Source of the DNA: Artemia franciscana
Lineage: Eukaryota > Arthropoda > Branchiopoda > Anostraca > Artemiidae
Assembly: GCF_032884065.1 (NCBI RefSeq)
Contig: NC_088866.1
Span: 48,147,490 to 48,211,489 of the forward strand
Direction of reading: 5' to 3'
DNA: 64,000 bases
The position numbers and the translations under genes were made by a program. The stretch's first letter is position 1. The number at the start of each line of letters is the position of its first letter. The notes below the pieces were generated by a model. That model did not search any database and was not told the origin of the DNA. It saw nothing but the letters and a program-made list of their open reading frames with translations. Shown here piece after piece: positions 1 to 38,639 of the stretch.

Positions 1-650
1 AATCCTGACAATGATTTCACTGTTTCATGAATAATGTTATGACATTCTGAAAATAACCTTCCAAGAAAGATTGAATCATCCTAATAAACAACAGACAAAT
101 ACCCTTTGTCAGGGAGAAAACTGGTTTCATATGTCTTGTAAGAACCCTTGGGAATTCTGACAATGGCATTAAAACCTAGCAACAATCTTCCTCAAACAAA
201 ACCATATTTGATCATCAAGATCAGCAAGACATGAATAGTAAAATCAACAATGTCAATAGAGGTCACATAAAAATATTTTTTTTCATTAAGAGAACCACAG
301 ACTGAAAACTTCTATTTTAAAATGGCTGTGTTTAACATTTTTATTTAACTCATTAAGAGTTAAAAGAGAACAAATTAAGACAAATCTTTTTTCATCAGGA
401 TCATAAAAATAGGAGAACTACAAAGCATTTTCTTTTTTCTGAACTTGGAACTACAACAATAACATTTTTATGCAATAAAGTATCAACTTCTTTTCTTATG
501 TGTAATTCTTCAAAAGTAGGGTAAAACTTATTCTTTGTTTTCAAATCTTTCAATGGTGTTTCCTCAAATTTGATCTTATAACCTGAATCTACAGTATTCA
601 AGATGTTCAAATCACTGGTAATTGGCTGCCTATTTGAGATAAACTTACTA
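1..650 (-). pseudogene. DIRS-like (tyrosine-recombinase retrotransposon) reverse transcriptase relic
   Basis: Read on the minus strand from about 650 to 1, broken frames recall the RT of DIRS/Ngaro-type elements. At 610-401 there is an N-terminal stretch with 'SGYKIKF', then 'LHIRKEVDTLLHKNVI'. Next comes 'HFKIEVFSL', then 'VTSIDIVDF' (the first catalytic block, with Asp). Last is a Y-stop-D-D block at 75-86 followed by 'SIFLGRLF', which corresponds to the YLDD(S) box. At least one stop sits in the catalytic box and the frame changes several times, so it is dead. The window edge cuts the 3' side (RNase H and recombinase would lie to the left). Assignment to DIRS rather than another RT order rests on the GY.I.F and YxDDS..G patterns and is moderately sure. 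Confidence 0.6.
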
Positions 651-752
651 ATTTTTTTCTATTTTAAAGTTATTCTAAATGTTGAAACTGGCTAGTGAAA
701 TTTACAACAAAATCCAAAAAACTCAGGGAAGGGTATGCTAAAAAGTACATAC

Positions 753-896
753 CAGCTATTTGTAATCCTGTATAAACTCTTCAACAACTTTTGAGGGTCA
801 TGCATGACCCTATCTGCATGAGCACAATACTGCCTTCTATGTTTCTCATGATCATAATCATCATCCATGAAATTGTCCAATAAATCAATCCCTATC
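753..896 (-). CDS. possible internal exon of an unrecognised gene
   Basis: A 144-nt open stretch is bounded by a plausible minus-strand acceptor (…TTATGATAG at 897-898) and a strong donor (GTATGT, 752-747). It is a multiple of three, starting with one leftover base and ending with two. It encodes a charged peptide with 'LLDNFMDDDYDHEKHRRQYC' followed by 'AHADRVMHDPQKLLKSLYRI'. The composition is unlike translated AT-rich intergenic DNA. I do not recognise the family. It could belong to a host gene on the minus strand or be part of the neighbouring retroelement relic. No partner exon was found. Confidence 0.33.
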
Positions 897-939
897 CTAT
901 CATAACATATTAGAAGCAATGTATACACTTATACTGTGC

Positions 940-3640
940 ATCACAATCACTCATTAGTTAGTTTAGTCTTAATCCAAGAAAAAGCAAAAATCAACTGATA
1001 TTATTCATGGTCAATTCAAGTAATCATGGATTTCTATCTCAGTTTAACTTTAAAGCATAGCTAAGGTGCTCTATTTTGGAGTAGAACTCCTTATAAACAA
1101 TTCCTAAACCTCTCCCAGCTTGTAGAGTCAATCAATTGTATTTAGCCATCTACTCTAATCATATGGTGCTACCACCTTATCTCCCAATCCTTATCTACCA
1201 CTCTATCTCCAAACTCCTATCCTTATCTACCAACTATCTCCCAAAGTGCACTGACTTGCATTTTGAATGTCAAATTTAAGTTTCTACTTGTGTACCCAAA
1301 GTGAGAGCAAATATAGGTGTTCCTGTAAGGAAGCTCCTGCAACTGATGACTGCAGATCCAAAGAGCTTTGAATCATTAGCATGAAACCATATCTCTTTTC
1401 TTACAGCTTCTGGAGGATCACTAACAAAAATATTGAAAAAAAAATGTTGAACCCAAGATTATCCCCAAGGCATGCCATTGCCAACTTCTAAGAATAATTC
1501 TTGCTGAAAGTTCACATAAACAACTTCTTCTTATTTTCATCCATGCTTCCAAGTCATTTTTTAACAATATAGCTACATTTAGTTACCCTGAAACACAGCT
1601 ATTAGATTTGGCTAATAATACTATTTGACTAACATAATTGTAATTTGTATTTCAAAATGCTTTAGTAATGTGTCTTTTCCAGGTCAGTCACAAATATCAT
1701 AGGTTTATATTTCTTAAATATAGCACTTCTGTTGAGTGAATAGGGTCATTTTTTTGAATTTAATAGCTGTGTGTCAGTTAAATTGACTGGAATTAAATTT
1801 TCAAAAAATGATTTAAAAAGATAGATAAAAAAGGATTGTATGTGATATTATTAGGAGGAGGGATAAATTTTCAAAATTGTGAAAAAAAGCATAAAATTGA
1901 TAATCTTAAAATATCTCTCTTTTTGTTTTAGCATGTTGTCATCAGGAGAGCCATCATTCAACAGGTTTACTAGGTAATATCTAGGTAATTACCAGATATA
2001 TATATATAAAAAAAAACAATTTTATTGTACTTCATTCAAGCAGAAGATCTAGCAGGTTTCACTTTTATGACACATATATTTTTAAAGGTCAGGGTCCTCT
2101 AGAGGCAGAGGGAGTGAAGATAGGTACTTCAAAATACCTTCCTGGGACATAGCCTACTTTGACCTGTAGACCCATTCCTGAAAGTTTCATTTTCCTAACC
2201 AAACCCCTTTCTAAGATAGCACAAAGTCACTAAACTAGAATTTTACCTATTTTTGACCTTGAATTCATTCCTGAACCAAAAGGGTCAAATAATATTTTCA
2301 CCTTGTCCCTATTTCAGCTAGCCTATATAATCTTGTATATAGGCTACTATCCCTTGCAACAACTGATAACAATATTAATCATGTCAAGACATCCGTGTTC
2401 ATTAGAATTCTTATTGTCTTAGTTTCATCTGAAGCTTTTTTTCTCATTTATTAATTGTGATTCTGGATTTGGCATCTGTCTCTAGGCTAACCTAAATCCA
2501 TTCCCAAAAATTTCAGTAGCTTCAAGTCCCTGATCTGAACTTTATCCAAGAAATTAATTCACACATGAATAAATTATATGAATTGGCCTTAAGGGTGATA
2601 ACTTACTTATTTTAGCCGTTTGAACAAATTTCCAATTTTTCTACTTAAGCGCAACACTATTGCCAATGTTTCAAGAAACTCAGATAATAGAATTTTGAAA
2701 TAATATCCTACCAGCAAGTCAAATTACAATTATTGCCAAGTACAAATTGAGAAAAGTGTTTTAAATCGTCCGATAAAACGTCCCTACTTTCTTTACTTTT
2801 GTTTCTTCTCGAATCTCTTTATGCTGAAAATACTTCCACCAATTTGCAAGTCTTGCATTAGCCCTTAGGATTCAAGTCACTGGATTACAAAACTTGAATA
2901 TTTTGAGAAAACTTGAATTATTTTGAATAATCTCTGCTCAGCCAGGCTTTTTGCTGAAATTGAGAGGCTGTGATATTTGAGGCAATTTGAGAGTTTATTT
3001 TGAATATCTTTCTTGGGTAGTTTCAGGACATTACATTCAATTGGGCTATCCTTTTATTTTTAAAAGTGCAAAACCTGCAATATGGGGAGGAGGTTGTAAG
3101 CGATATTGATTAGGGGATCGATAAATTTTTCGCGTAACGAGAAATTCTTATCTGAAGGGATTCAATAATTTATTTTTTTATTGAATTTTGGAAGAAAAAA
3201 GAGAGAAATTAAGCTTATGATTATTTGTTCCATGGATATCTGAAAATCCTCCAGGAAAATATCTTTCTGTGGCAGGGGGAGGCGAATTTTACAGCTGGCT
3301 GGAATAAAATCTGACAAGCTTGCATAATTTTATTACCAGAAAAACCAACTAAAATACCAGAGTGGCAAGTAATAATTTAGGCATGCATAGATACAACTTT
3401 TCAAGCAAGTGCTTTTAAAACCAATACAGAATGGTAAATATCTATAAGAGATATATGATGTGAGGCATATACGGTTGTTTTTTTTTAGTCAAGCGGACGT
3501 CAACTATCCTTTGCTAAAGCCTAATATAAAAAAAAGAAAAAAGATCAATTTTAAGCATAGGACGGACCTCTCCCAATTCCAATCCAGTGAAACCAAAGGC
3601 ATGAGTTAAAACTTTTTATCTACTATACTTTTTTTTAGAT
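940..3640. other. non-coding stretch, no gene seen
   Basis: AT-rich sequence without an ORF that resembles a protein. It holds short imperfect internal repeats of the motif 'CTTATCTACCA' near 1180-1250. It also holds one member (2035-2250) of a dispersed repeat described separately. Nothing else was recognised. Confidence 0.5.
2035..2250 (-). repeat. dispersed repeat F, single copy
   Basis: This segment carries the phrases 'CCTGAAAGTTTCATTTTCC' and 'ACTAGAATTTTACC', together with the reverse complement of 'GTGAAACCTTGC'. The same combination recurs at 34880-35300, 35480-35640, 35670-36090 and 36085-36185, some in the opposite orientation. That defines a dispersed family shared between this left flank and ATP6V0B intron 1. 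No coding potential or termini were recognised. Confidence 0.6.
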
Positions 3641-3644
3641 ACAA

Positions 3645-3711
3645 CCTGAAATGGTGAAATCATTTCAGGCACCTGTTCTCACCATCTGAAATGGTGAGAA
3701 CAGTATTTCAC
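3645..3711. repeat. cluster of nested perfect hairpins
   Basis: CCTGAAATG pairs with CATTTCAGG (3645-3669). CTGTTCTCACCAT pairs with ATGGTGAGAACAG around a 5-nt loop (3673-3703, 13-bp perfect stem). GGTGAAAT (3653-3660) can pair with ATTTCACC (3704-3711), enclosing the second hairpin. The word 'CTGAAATGGTGA' occurs twice, so alternative pairings exist. Function is unknown; it may be the folded end of a transposon. Confidence 0.7.
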
Positions 3712-3970
3712 CGATTTTCCACAGACAAAACCTAGCATGAACGGAAAAGAATTACAAAAACTAGCATCTAAGTCCAGCATAAAACGGACTAGAAAAGACG
3801 AAAGAAAACGGAATTCAAAAAACATATTAACAAAATTCGCATCTTCGTCTATTTTACCTGCTAAAAAACAAAGTAGATAATCAGTTTAGGATTCTCTTTA
3901 AAAATACAAATGTTAGGTTTTTACAGGGAACACGAGTTTAATTGAGCCTTTCAATCTACTACTGCAACTA

Positions 3971-4335
3971 CTAACAACTCACCACAGCACCAACCCATCT
4001 GAGGTCAACGCAGCTAGGCACGCTCCTCCTCCATCTAAATCTATTCGAAGCCTTCGTCTTTACATACTCCCAGGAAGTTTCCATTTCCCTTAAATCTTCC
4101 TTTACGACATCCTCCCACCCCGATCGTGGACGACCTGCTTTCCGTTTAGCCCTAGACGGTTGGTTGAAAAGGACAGCCTTCGGTAATCTATCATTCTTCA
4201 TCCACACAATGTGCCCTAGACATCTCAACCTTTCTCTAATTATAGAACTAGAAGGCAGAATTGAGCTACACTTTTCGTACAGCCTACTGCTTGAAATACG
4301 GTTCGTCAGCCAGGTACCCAGAACATTCTACTATT
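3971..4335 (-). pseudogene. LINE reverse transcriptase C-terminal fragment (5'-truncated)
   Basis: The minus-strand reading from about 4330 to the stop at 3971 gives the tail that follows the RT domain in many non-LTR retrotransposons. It includes 'LTNRISSSRLYEKC', 'RLRCLGHIVWMKNDRLPK', 'GRPRSGWEDVVKEDL' and 'FRWRRSV'. The G-H-(I/V)-x-R/W-M and GRPR..W.D motifs are diagnostic of this tail. Only about 120 residues remain, with no RT palm, so this is a 5'-truncated insertion; the stretch itself is open. The clade (RTE/Jockey-like) cannot be fixed from this piece. A weaker relative may lie at 10571-10700. Confidence 0.75.
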
Positions 4336-5015
4336 GATATGAAATATCACAATATTTGAACAAATGAATAATTTTAAAACCACAAACATGCTGGCTAACA
4401 ATTTGATTCCAGAACCCCTAAGCCCAAAATAGGATATCACATCAATACAGCCAACGACATGAAACCCGGCCAACGAAGCTAAAGTAACTCCAATCAGAAC
4501 CTAGGATTGAAAAAGAGTTAAAAATATTGGTGGCATAAAATTTGGCCTTTTATTCTACAGCTGTTTTGAAATGTTACAATAGATACACCGATATTTTAAA
4601 ACAAAAAAAAGACAGGTCTAGGATTTCCAGAATCCCCTCGACCCAAAATAGGATTCACACCAACAAAGCCGACGACGTGAAAAATGGCTAGCGAAGAGAA
4701 ATTCGACTTCTATCCAAACCTAGCACTAGAATGGACTTGAAAGTATTGGTAGACAACAATCGGGCCTTCAATTCTACAATTGATAAGAAATATTATAATA
4801 GATAAATATCTCGATAATTAATTATAAAATAAAACAGACTGGTTCAGAATTTGAACCAAAACCCCCTGGAGCCAAATGGGAATCAAATCAATAAAGCCGA
4901 CTGAGGTACGGCTGAAGAAGCAAAACTAGACTCCTATTAGAACCTATTATTAAAATAAGGTTAAAACTACTGAAGATACCATAAGAATAACTGAAAGCTC
5001 TGAAGACAGAAATAA
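4328..5015. repeat. three degenerate tandem copies of a ~225-bp unit
   Basis: Three successive blocks starting near 4328, 4552 and 4769 share the same phrase order. This is 'ATTCTAC..TTGATA.GAAAT', then an A-rich run, then 'CC..AAGCCCAAAATAGGAT', then 'ACGA.GTGAAA', then 'CTCC.ATCAGAACCTA' and 'GGTTAAAA.TA.TGG'. Identity is low (my eye estimate, not computed). The block abuts the 5' broken end of the LINE fragment. Confidence 0.5.
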
Positions 5016-5369
5016 GAAACATGGCGGCAAGACCATAAATACAGAAAAAAAAATTATCTATGCTTAATTTAATATATTCGTTATTTGTATTTTCAACTTT
5101 CTTGTAAGCATTCTATTAAAAAAATTTGCTTTTCTTTATTGTTTGATGCGACCTTCAATAATTGGTGCTTGCTTGAAATAATTTATTTCAATATGTCACC
5201 TATCCTGAAAATAGAAGGGTTGGCCTAAGTTAATTCCCTCGCTAATTGTTCAACTTTTTTCAACTACGGTCGACTATTGAGACCTCCACCTCTTGCGAAT
5301 GAGGGTGCATCCTTTAGAGTGATGGATCTTTGAGGGACATTTTTTTTTTCAGTAATGCATTAGGAAACC

Positions 5370-6480
5370 AAGTATTTATATATTTAATCAAACAGTTCGT
5401 GGTAACGAAATGTAGTAAGGAGCGACCCGGCTCAATAGCAAACGAAACTCTAAAAAACGGAATTTCGATGCTAAAAGATATATCAAAAGAACCGGATGTT
5501 TATGCTGATTTTAAATATTTAAGTTTCATCAGATTTAGTCTTTGTCATCAAAAGTTACGAGCCTGAGAAAATTTGCCTTATTTTGGAAAATAGGAGAAAA
5601 CACCCCCTAAAAGTCATAAGATCTTAACGAAAATCACACCATCGCATTCAACGTATCAGAGAACCCTCTGGAAAAAATTTCAAGGTCCAATCTACAAAAA
5701 TGTGGGATTTCGTATTTTTTGCCAGAAGACAAATCACGGGTGCGTGTTTATTTGTTTGTTTTTTTTCCCAGGAGTCATCGTATCGAAAAAGTGGTCCTAG
5801 AGTGTTACAAGGAGGGCACCTAGGCCCTCTCCCACGCTCATTTTTTCCCAAAGTCAACGAATTAAAATTTTGAGATAGCCATTTTGTTCCACATAGTCGA
5901 AAACCATAATAACTATGTCCTGAGAGATGACATACCACCCCCCCCCGCCACAGCCCCTGGGGGAGGGGCTGCAAGTTACAAACTTTGACCAATATTTACA
6001 TACAGTAATGGTTATTGGGAAGTGTACCGTCGTTTTCAGGGGGAATTTTTGGTTTGGGTGTGGGATTCAGGGGAGGGGGCTATATGGGAGGATATTTCCT
6101 TGGAGGAATGTTTCATGGGGGAAGAGAAATTCAATGAACAGGGCGCAGGATTTTCTAGCATTACTGTTAAAAAAAAAAAAAAAACAATAAAATATAAACA
6201 TGAAAAAGATTTTTTTCAATTGCAAGTAAGGAGAAGCATTAAAACTTAAAACGAAGAGAGATTATTGCGTATATGAGGGGTTCTAAAAATACTTTAGCAT
6301 AAAGAGCGACGTATTTAGGAGGAGATAAATACTTCGCTCTTTATGCTAAATAATTTTTAGTAATTTCAACTATTTGTTCTACGGCCTTTCTGATTCAGGG
6401 GTCATTCTTAAAGAACAGGGACAAAACTTGAAGATTTAGTGTGAAGAGCGAGGTATTAACGAGGTGACAAACCCCCTCAT
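5370..6480 (+). repeat. repeat family A, copy 1 (AGTAAGGAGCGAC family)
   Basis: Begins with 'AACAGTTCGTGGTAACGAAA' and 'AGTAAGGAGCGACCCGGCTC', then shows the family phrases 'ACGAGCCTGAGAAAATTTGC', 'ACACCCCCTAAAAGTCATAA' and 'GCCAGAAGACAAATCACGG'. The same order recurs at 10938-11750, 36960-38175 and in part at 55862-56300. The distal part contains paired inverted modules such as 'AGCATAAAGAGCGA' and its reverse complement. It looks like a non-autonomous foldback-type DNA element; no transposase ORF was seen. Short ORFs here are incidental. Confidence 0.7.
6283..6360. repeat. long hairpin within repeat family A
   Basis: CTAAAAATACTTTAGCATAA followed by AGAGCGACGTATTTA pairs almost perfectly with TAAATACTTCGCTCTTTATG followed by CTAAATAATTTTTAG across a short purine loop (AGGAGGAGA). 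The arms are about 34 nt with few mismatches. The AAGAGCGA/TCGCTCTT core recurs inverted in other family A copies. Confidence 0.75.
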
Positions 6481-6771
6481 ATATATAATCAAAAATATAA
6501 GAATATAAAAGTTTATTACGTAAGTTAATTCTTAAGTTACGTATATTTTTTACTAATAAAACGTTCATTAAAAATTGAAAGTTCTAGTTGCCTTTTTAAG
6601 TAACCGAAAAATTGGAGGGCAACTAGGCCTCCTTCCCCATCCCTCATTTCTCAAAATCGTCTGATCAAAACTAAGAGAAAGCCATTTAGCCAAAAAAAGA
6701 ATTAATATGCAAATTTCATTTTAATAATTTATGTACGGAGAGCCAAAATCAGACATGCATTAATTCAAAAA

Positions 6772-6995
6772 CTTTCAGAAATTAAATAAAAAAACAAGGT
6801 TTTTGAAATGAAAGTAAGGAGCGACATTAAAACTTAAAACGAACAGAAATTACTCCGTATTAGAAGGGGCTTTTCCTCCTCAACATCCCGCTCCTTGCGC
6901 TAAAGTTTGATTCTTTCTGGCAACTGTACTTTTTAAAACAATAAAAAACTTTAGCGTTTAGCGTCCTTACTTTCATTTCAAAAAACTTGTTTTTT
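6772..6995. mobile_element. compact foldback / MITE-like element
   Basis: The ends form inverted repeats of about 28 nt: 'AACAAGGTTTTTGAAATGAA' plus 'AGTAAGGA' at 6774-6801, against 'TCCTTACTTTC' and 'ATTTCAAAAAACTTGTT' at 6962-6990. The interior (about 160 bp) carries the family A phrase 'CATTAAAACTTAAAACGAAC' and is itself partly palindromic ('GCTAAAGTTT' against 'AAACTTTAGCG'). No ORF. It is probably a minimal derivative of family A. Confidence 0.6.
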
Positions 6996-6999
6996 TATT

Positions 7000-8900
7000 T
7001 AATATACTTACAGAGCTAACCAAGAGTTATTGTCGAGTAAATTACGTGCCCACAAAACGATATTAAAAGACGAATTTTCTTCCCTGCAAAAACCTCAATG
7101 ACATTTTTGTGCAGTCTCCGTGGACGTCGAACTGCTCTAAACCGCTCGATCTTTCTTTTACCGTCTCCCACCTCTTGTTCTTCAACGAGTCATTTTAAGC
7201 CCTAAAGTAGATGCAAAAGACTGAGCGTTGTCAAAAATAAGAGTGAAAGCAGGGGCAGCATCTAGTCACATTGTCATTGTTCTGAAAAGAACAGTATTTG
7301 CGTGTCTACAAGCGCTAATCAAGTCACAGTCAACTGACTGAAGTCTTGCACAAGGCAACGCCAGGCTGAAAAGTTCCTTTACAACATAGAGACACATAAT
7401 AGACTAATACTGGTTCACGACATCCAGCATTTGCAGCAATTTTGCAGACATTTTTGCGTTACTGCTTCCCTCTAAAATTCTAGAGAACGCAAAAGTGGTT
7501 GATAGAGCTCAAACAGACGCATAACTGAATCATGGCACTCGCCCTATCTTGTTTCGCAGAATCCAATCAGGTTCTATTTTCACGGATTCGACAAGTTCGT
7601 TGATTTATTTTTTCTTTCAGGTTTCGGGTTCCAAGTCGCTAAGTACCCTAGAAATCATAGACTTGCGATAGAGTTACGAAGAAATGCTCATAAAGCTGGA
7701 ACAGAAGAGATAGACAAAATGACAAGGTTGAGACTACGTGCGCTACAGTGGACATAAACTGCCTCCGGATAGTGGCCCGAACACCCTTTAGATGGCTGCT
7801 CATCGCTATCACACCACCATATCCCATGGATAACCATCTTGTTTAGGTCATATCCCAAGACTCTCAAGAAAATGCAGAATTGACGAAGCGAAACCTCCTC
7901 TCGTTAGATTCGTAACTGGAACAAAACCAAGAAAATACTGCCGAAGTTTTCAAGCAGAGATGTAGGGGAAATAATTTGCTGCTATATATTGGAAACATTT
8001 GCCGTTTCATCAGCAAGTACAGAAAAGCAAAGAATTGCGTTTACTTTCTCGATGAAGGACTGTTAGGGAATTTCTATGCAAGCGCCAATAATACTATTTG
8101 GGGAATTGGAGAAATACACGTTTCATTTGCAGCTGCAGAAAGAACATGATTTGCCAGACTTTCGAAATCATGCCATGCCCTTTGTCACAAAAGAGGTCGA
8201 AATGACCATCATTTTGAGACGGTTCTGGATCCGTGATTCAAATAAGACCAGAACCGTTTATACCCAACAGAGATAAAGTTATCTCAGTTTTCTTTTCAGT
8301 TTTGTGAAACAATGTTTGCTGGTAACTTGCGTAGCCTCCAATTGGATCATTTCAGTTTCTTCGCTGATAAAGTAGCCTAAGCGTTGTTGACTGCCTTTGC
8401 CAGCTGTTCCGGACGAAAAGAGAAGACAGAATCAACAACAAGCGTTGTTCTCAGAAGAAGAAAATGACATTTAGCTGAAAGGAATCAGCCCATCCAACAA
8501 AAACCTAGACTTCTTTTTCCCAGGTGCTTGGAAAAGTGTATGAAATATCTTGAGTCCTTCTTTAGCAGACGAAGTTTGGACACTCCTTCAAACAACGATA
8601 ATTTAGAGATAAATCGTTCAATGCGTTTGGAACCGAAGAAGACTGTGTAATAGTGTGCTGTGAAGTGAATTAATCGAGTTGACTGGAACATGAATCAAGT
8701 TTAGAAACATCAGAAAACACTTCTGTGTTACTTAGGCCCACAGGGGTAGTTGAACAATCCACAGACGCCCAGCGATGTCACCATCAGAAAAATCTATTCT
8801 TGAATGTTTAGGTGCAAAATACAAAGTTATATTTTTGACACTCAGAAACTAAACTGACTGAACAAAATGTCTTACAACCACTTTGGTGTGACAATTTACG
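7000..8900. other. non-coding stretch, nothing recognised
   Basis: Of more balanced base composition than its surroundings, but no ORF resembles a known protein and none has convincing exon borders. Short ORFs at 8076-8276 (+) and 8485-8691 (-) look incidental. It lies downstream of ATP6V0B on the minus strand. Confidence 0.4.
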
Positions 8901-8909
8901 GATTCAGAA

Positions 8910-9110
8910 TTACAAGCGGCGCAACGTATGGCCCATTGACAACAGTGGATTAGTGATTATCAAGGTTCCTCTAAGCGAAAATTTGTTTACATGCATTTTT
9001 GTTACTTTCTTACAAGCAGGACATTTTTTTTTAGGGGGGTGGGGAAGAGGTATTAAACCAGCAACCCCTACCCCCTGGATACGACCTTGCAAAAGCTATT
9101 TAGAGTTAAG
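8910..9110. repeat. G/C-tract dispersed repeat fragment
   Basis: Contains a run 'TTTAGGGGGGTGGGGAAGAG' followed by 'ACCCCTACCCCCTGGATACG'. This is the G-run/C-run arrangement with a 'TGGATACG' end seen in short non-autonomous transposons of arthropods. Similar arrangements occur at 10420-10560, 44082-44260 and 48050-48260. Boundaries are uncertain. Confidence 0.35.
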
Positions 9111-9561
9111 CCTACAATCCACCACTGGAAATTTGAAGTTTTTGCCTAGATGAAGTTCATTTGAATTTTTACATTAAACCGTAACCTTCCAAATATTATA
9201 ACTTTTGCAGTTTTACTTTGTTCTCCCCTTTGCCGTATGGAATATACACCTCCCCACCCTATCCTGTAGCCAGTCTTGTCAAGACACCTAAAACAGGAAG
9301 AAAAGTAGATTTTTTTTTTAATTTATTGCGCGACATCACAAAATTAAAAAAAAAAGTTTGACAGCTCTCGACCATGTGATCGAAACACTTTTGACTGGAA
9401 CAATAAATTTTTTGCCCAAAAATATCAATTTCACTGAGTTATAAACATTTAAAACCACAATTAATCAACATTGGCATGTAATTGCGAAACATCCAACTAA
9501 TATTCGAAAAAAATTACAAACGCATGGAATGAGATAAACAACCATGTTGTCAGGCTAGAGC

Positions 9562-36527
<26,966 letters not shown>

Positions 36528-36954
36528 TCTTTAAGAAATGAATAGAACAACCGTTTACAATTTAGTAGGTTGCCCTTTAAGAATTCCTGTCCGAAAATCC
36601 CGTGACAGAAATTTATTCTATCTCTTCTTAAATAAGTTCAACGGCGTGATCTAAATTTTAGAAAATGATTTCGTTATCAATTTCAAAAGGTATAACTAAA
36701 TAGTGGCGATTTGATTGTTGGCTGAATTAAATTTCATTGGAATAAACTCGTTTCTTCAATATATATTCTAATATCAATTGAAGTAAAAATACATATTTTG
36801 CCTCTTAAGCCTTAAAATATTTCTGTCAGTAGTCCTTAATAAAATGTTTCGCTTAGACTTTAAATTGACAATTTATGGTAAAGAACGAACTCTAGTCCCA
36901 AGTAACTAATTTAATCACGAAGAGAAAGAGCTAAGGCATAAACTTACATGGTAG

Positions 36955-38175
36955 CATAAATAATCAAACAGTTCGTGATAATGAACTGTAGTAAGAAGCG
37001 ACCCAGCTCAATAGTAACCAAACTCTAAAAAACGAAATTTGATACCAATAGTTACGTCAAAACAATTGCATTTTTATGCTAATTTTAAATACATAAGTTT
37101 TATCAAGTTTAGTCTTACCCATCAAAAGTGAAGAGCCTGGGAAAAATTGCCTTATTTTAGAAAATTAGGGGAAACACCCCCTAAAAGTCATAAAATCTTA
37201 ACGAAAATCACACCATCAGATTCAGTGTATCAGAGAACCCTGCTGTGGAAGTTTCAAGCTCCTATCTACAAAAATGTGGCATCCTGTATTTTTTTTTCCG
37301 GAAGACAGATCACGGATGCGTTTTATTGTTTTGTGTGTGTTTGTGTTTTTTTTCCATGGGTAATCTCATTGACCCAGTAGCCCTATATTGTCGCAAGAGG
37401 GCTCATTCTAACCGAAATAAGTTCTACTGCCCTTTTTAAGTGACCATAAAACTGGAGAGCATCAAAGCCCCCTCCCGCGTATATTTTCCCCCAAAGTCAC
37501 CAGACAAAATTTTTGAGATAACCATTCTGTTCAAATAAGTCAAAGACATATTTATGTCTTTGGGGACGAAATATTCCGCATAGTCCACGGCGGAGGGGCC
37601 TCAAGTTACAAATTTGACCATTGTTTACATATAGTAATGGTTATTACGAAGTGTACAGACGTTTTCAGGGAGACTTTTTCGCGTTGGATTGGGGTTGGGT
37701 CGGGGGGAGGGGATACGTGGGAGTATCTTTACATGGAGGGATTTATCAAGAGGGAAGATAAATTCCATGAAGGGGGCGCAGGATTTTCTAGCACTATTTG
37801 AAAAAACAAAAAACAATGAGAAACCAGAAGTAATGAGTAGCATTAAAATTTAAAACGAATATGAAATATTACCTATATAAGAGGGGTTTGTCTCCTCCAC
37901 AATACCATGCTCTTTACGCCAAAGTATTTTTAGTAATTTCAACTGTTTTTTCTACAGCCTTTGTGATTCATGGGTCATTCTTAAAGATTTGGTATAAAAT
38001 TCTTTATTCTTTGAGAAAGTCAAGTTGTGACAAAGAGTCAAACTTTAACGTAAAGAGCAAGGTGCTGCGAAGGGGAGAACCCCTTACATATTCGGAATAA
38101 CTTCTGTTCGTTTCAAGTTTTGATGTTGCTCCTTACTTTTAGTTAAAAAAAACTTGTTTTTTTTTATTTAATTTA
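36955..38175 (+). repeat. repeat family A, copy 3
   Basis: The most complete copy: opens 'AACAGTTCGTGATAATGAAC', 'AGTAAGAAGCGACCCAGCTC', and closes 'TAACTTCTGTTCGTTTCAAG', 'GTTGCTCCTTACTTTTAG'. The outer AGTAAG.AGCGAC and GTTGCTCCTTACT words are inverted relatives, which suggests a TIR. The distal third carries the inverted modules 'CTCTTTACGCCAAAGTATTT' and 'AACTTTAACGTAAAGAGCA'. Starts 430 bp upstream of the ATP6V0B start codon. Confidence 0.7.
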
Positions 38176-38639
38176 TGAAAAGGCTTCGCCGTGATTTGAA
38201 AGCAATTTGCAGGATTTAAACTCTTAGGTCGTAACAGTTACACAAAGGCACGCTCATACAGCAGAAAATTCTAATCAATTCTAAATTCTGATTCTAAATT
38301 ATTCTGAATTAAAATATAGAATAGTTGTGGGCATCAAGTCATGGCTAATTGTAGACAAAGCCAAGACAGATAGTCCAATTGAATGAGAAGAAAAACCAGG
38401 CGTTAATTCCCCCTCATTGTCGTCGTTACCATCTCCCATTTATGCTACACCTCTCATGTCACTCCACAATGCCGATCTAGAGTCAAGCTGTTAAGGTTCT
38501 GTCAGGGGATTCACTGTTCATCACGCTCAGTTCTTGCATTAAAATGGAAAGCTTTCCATTATATTTGATAGTTGAAAAATATATTGGATAGTGCGTTGGG
38601 AGAGTGGCAAATATATTGGAAAGTTGTACATTTACTGAA

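Noticed and set aside
5648-6249. ORFs of 75-114 codons in repeat family A
   Set aside because: Frames are not shared between family copies and contain homopolymer-encoded residues; incidental.
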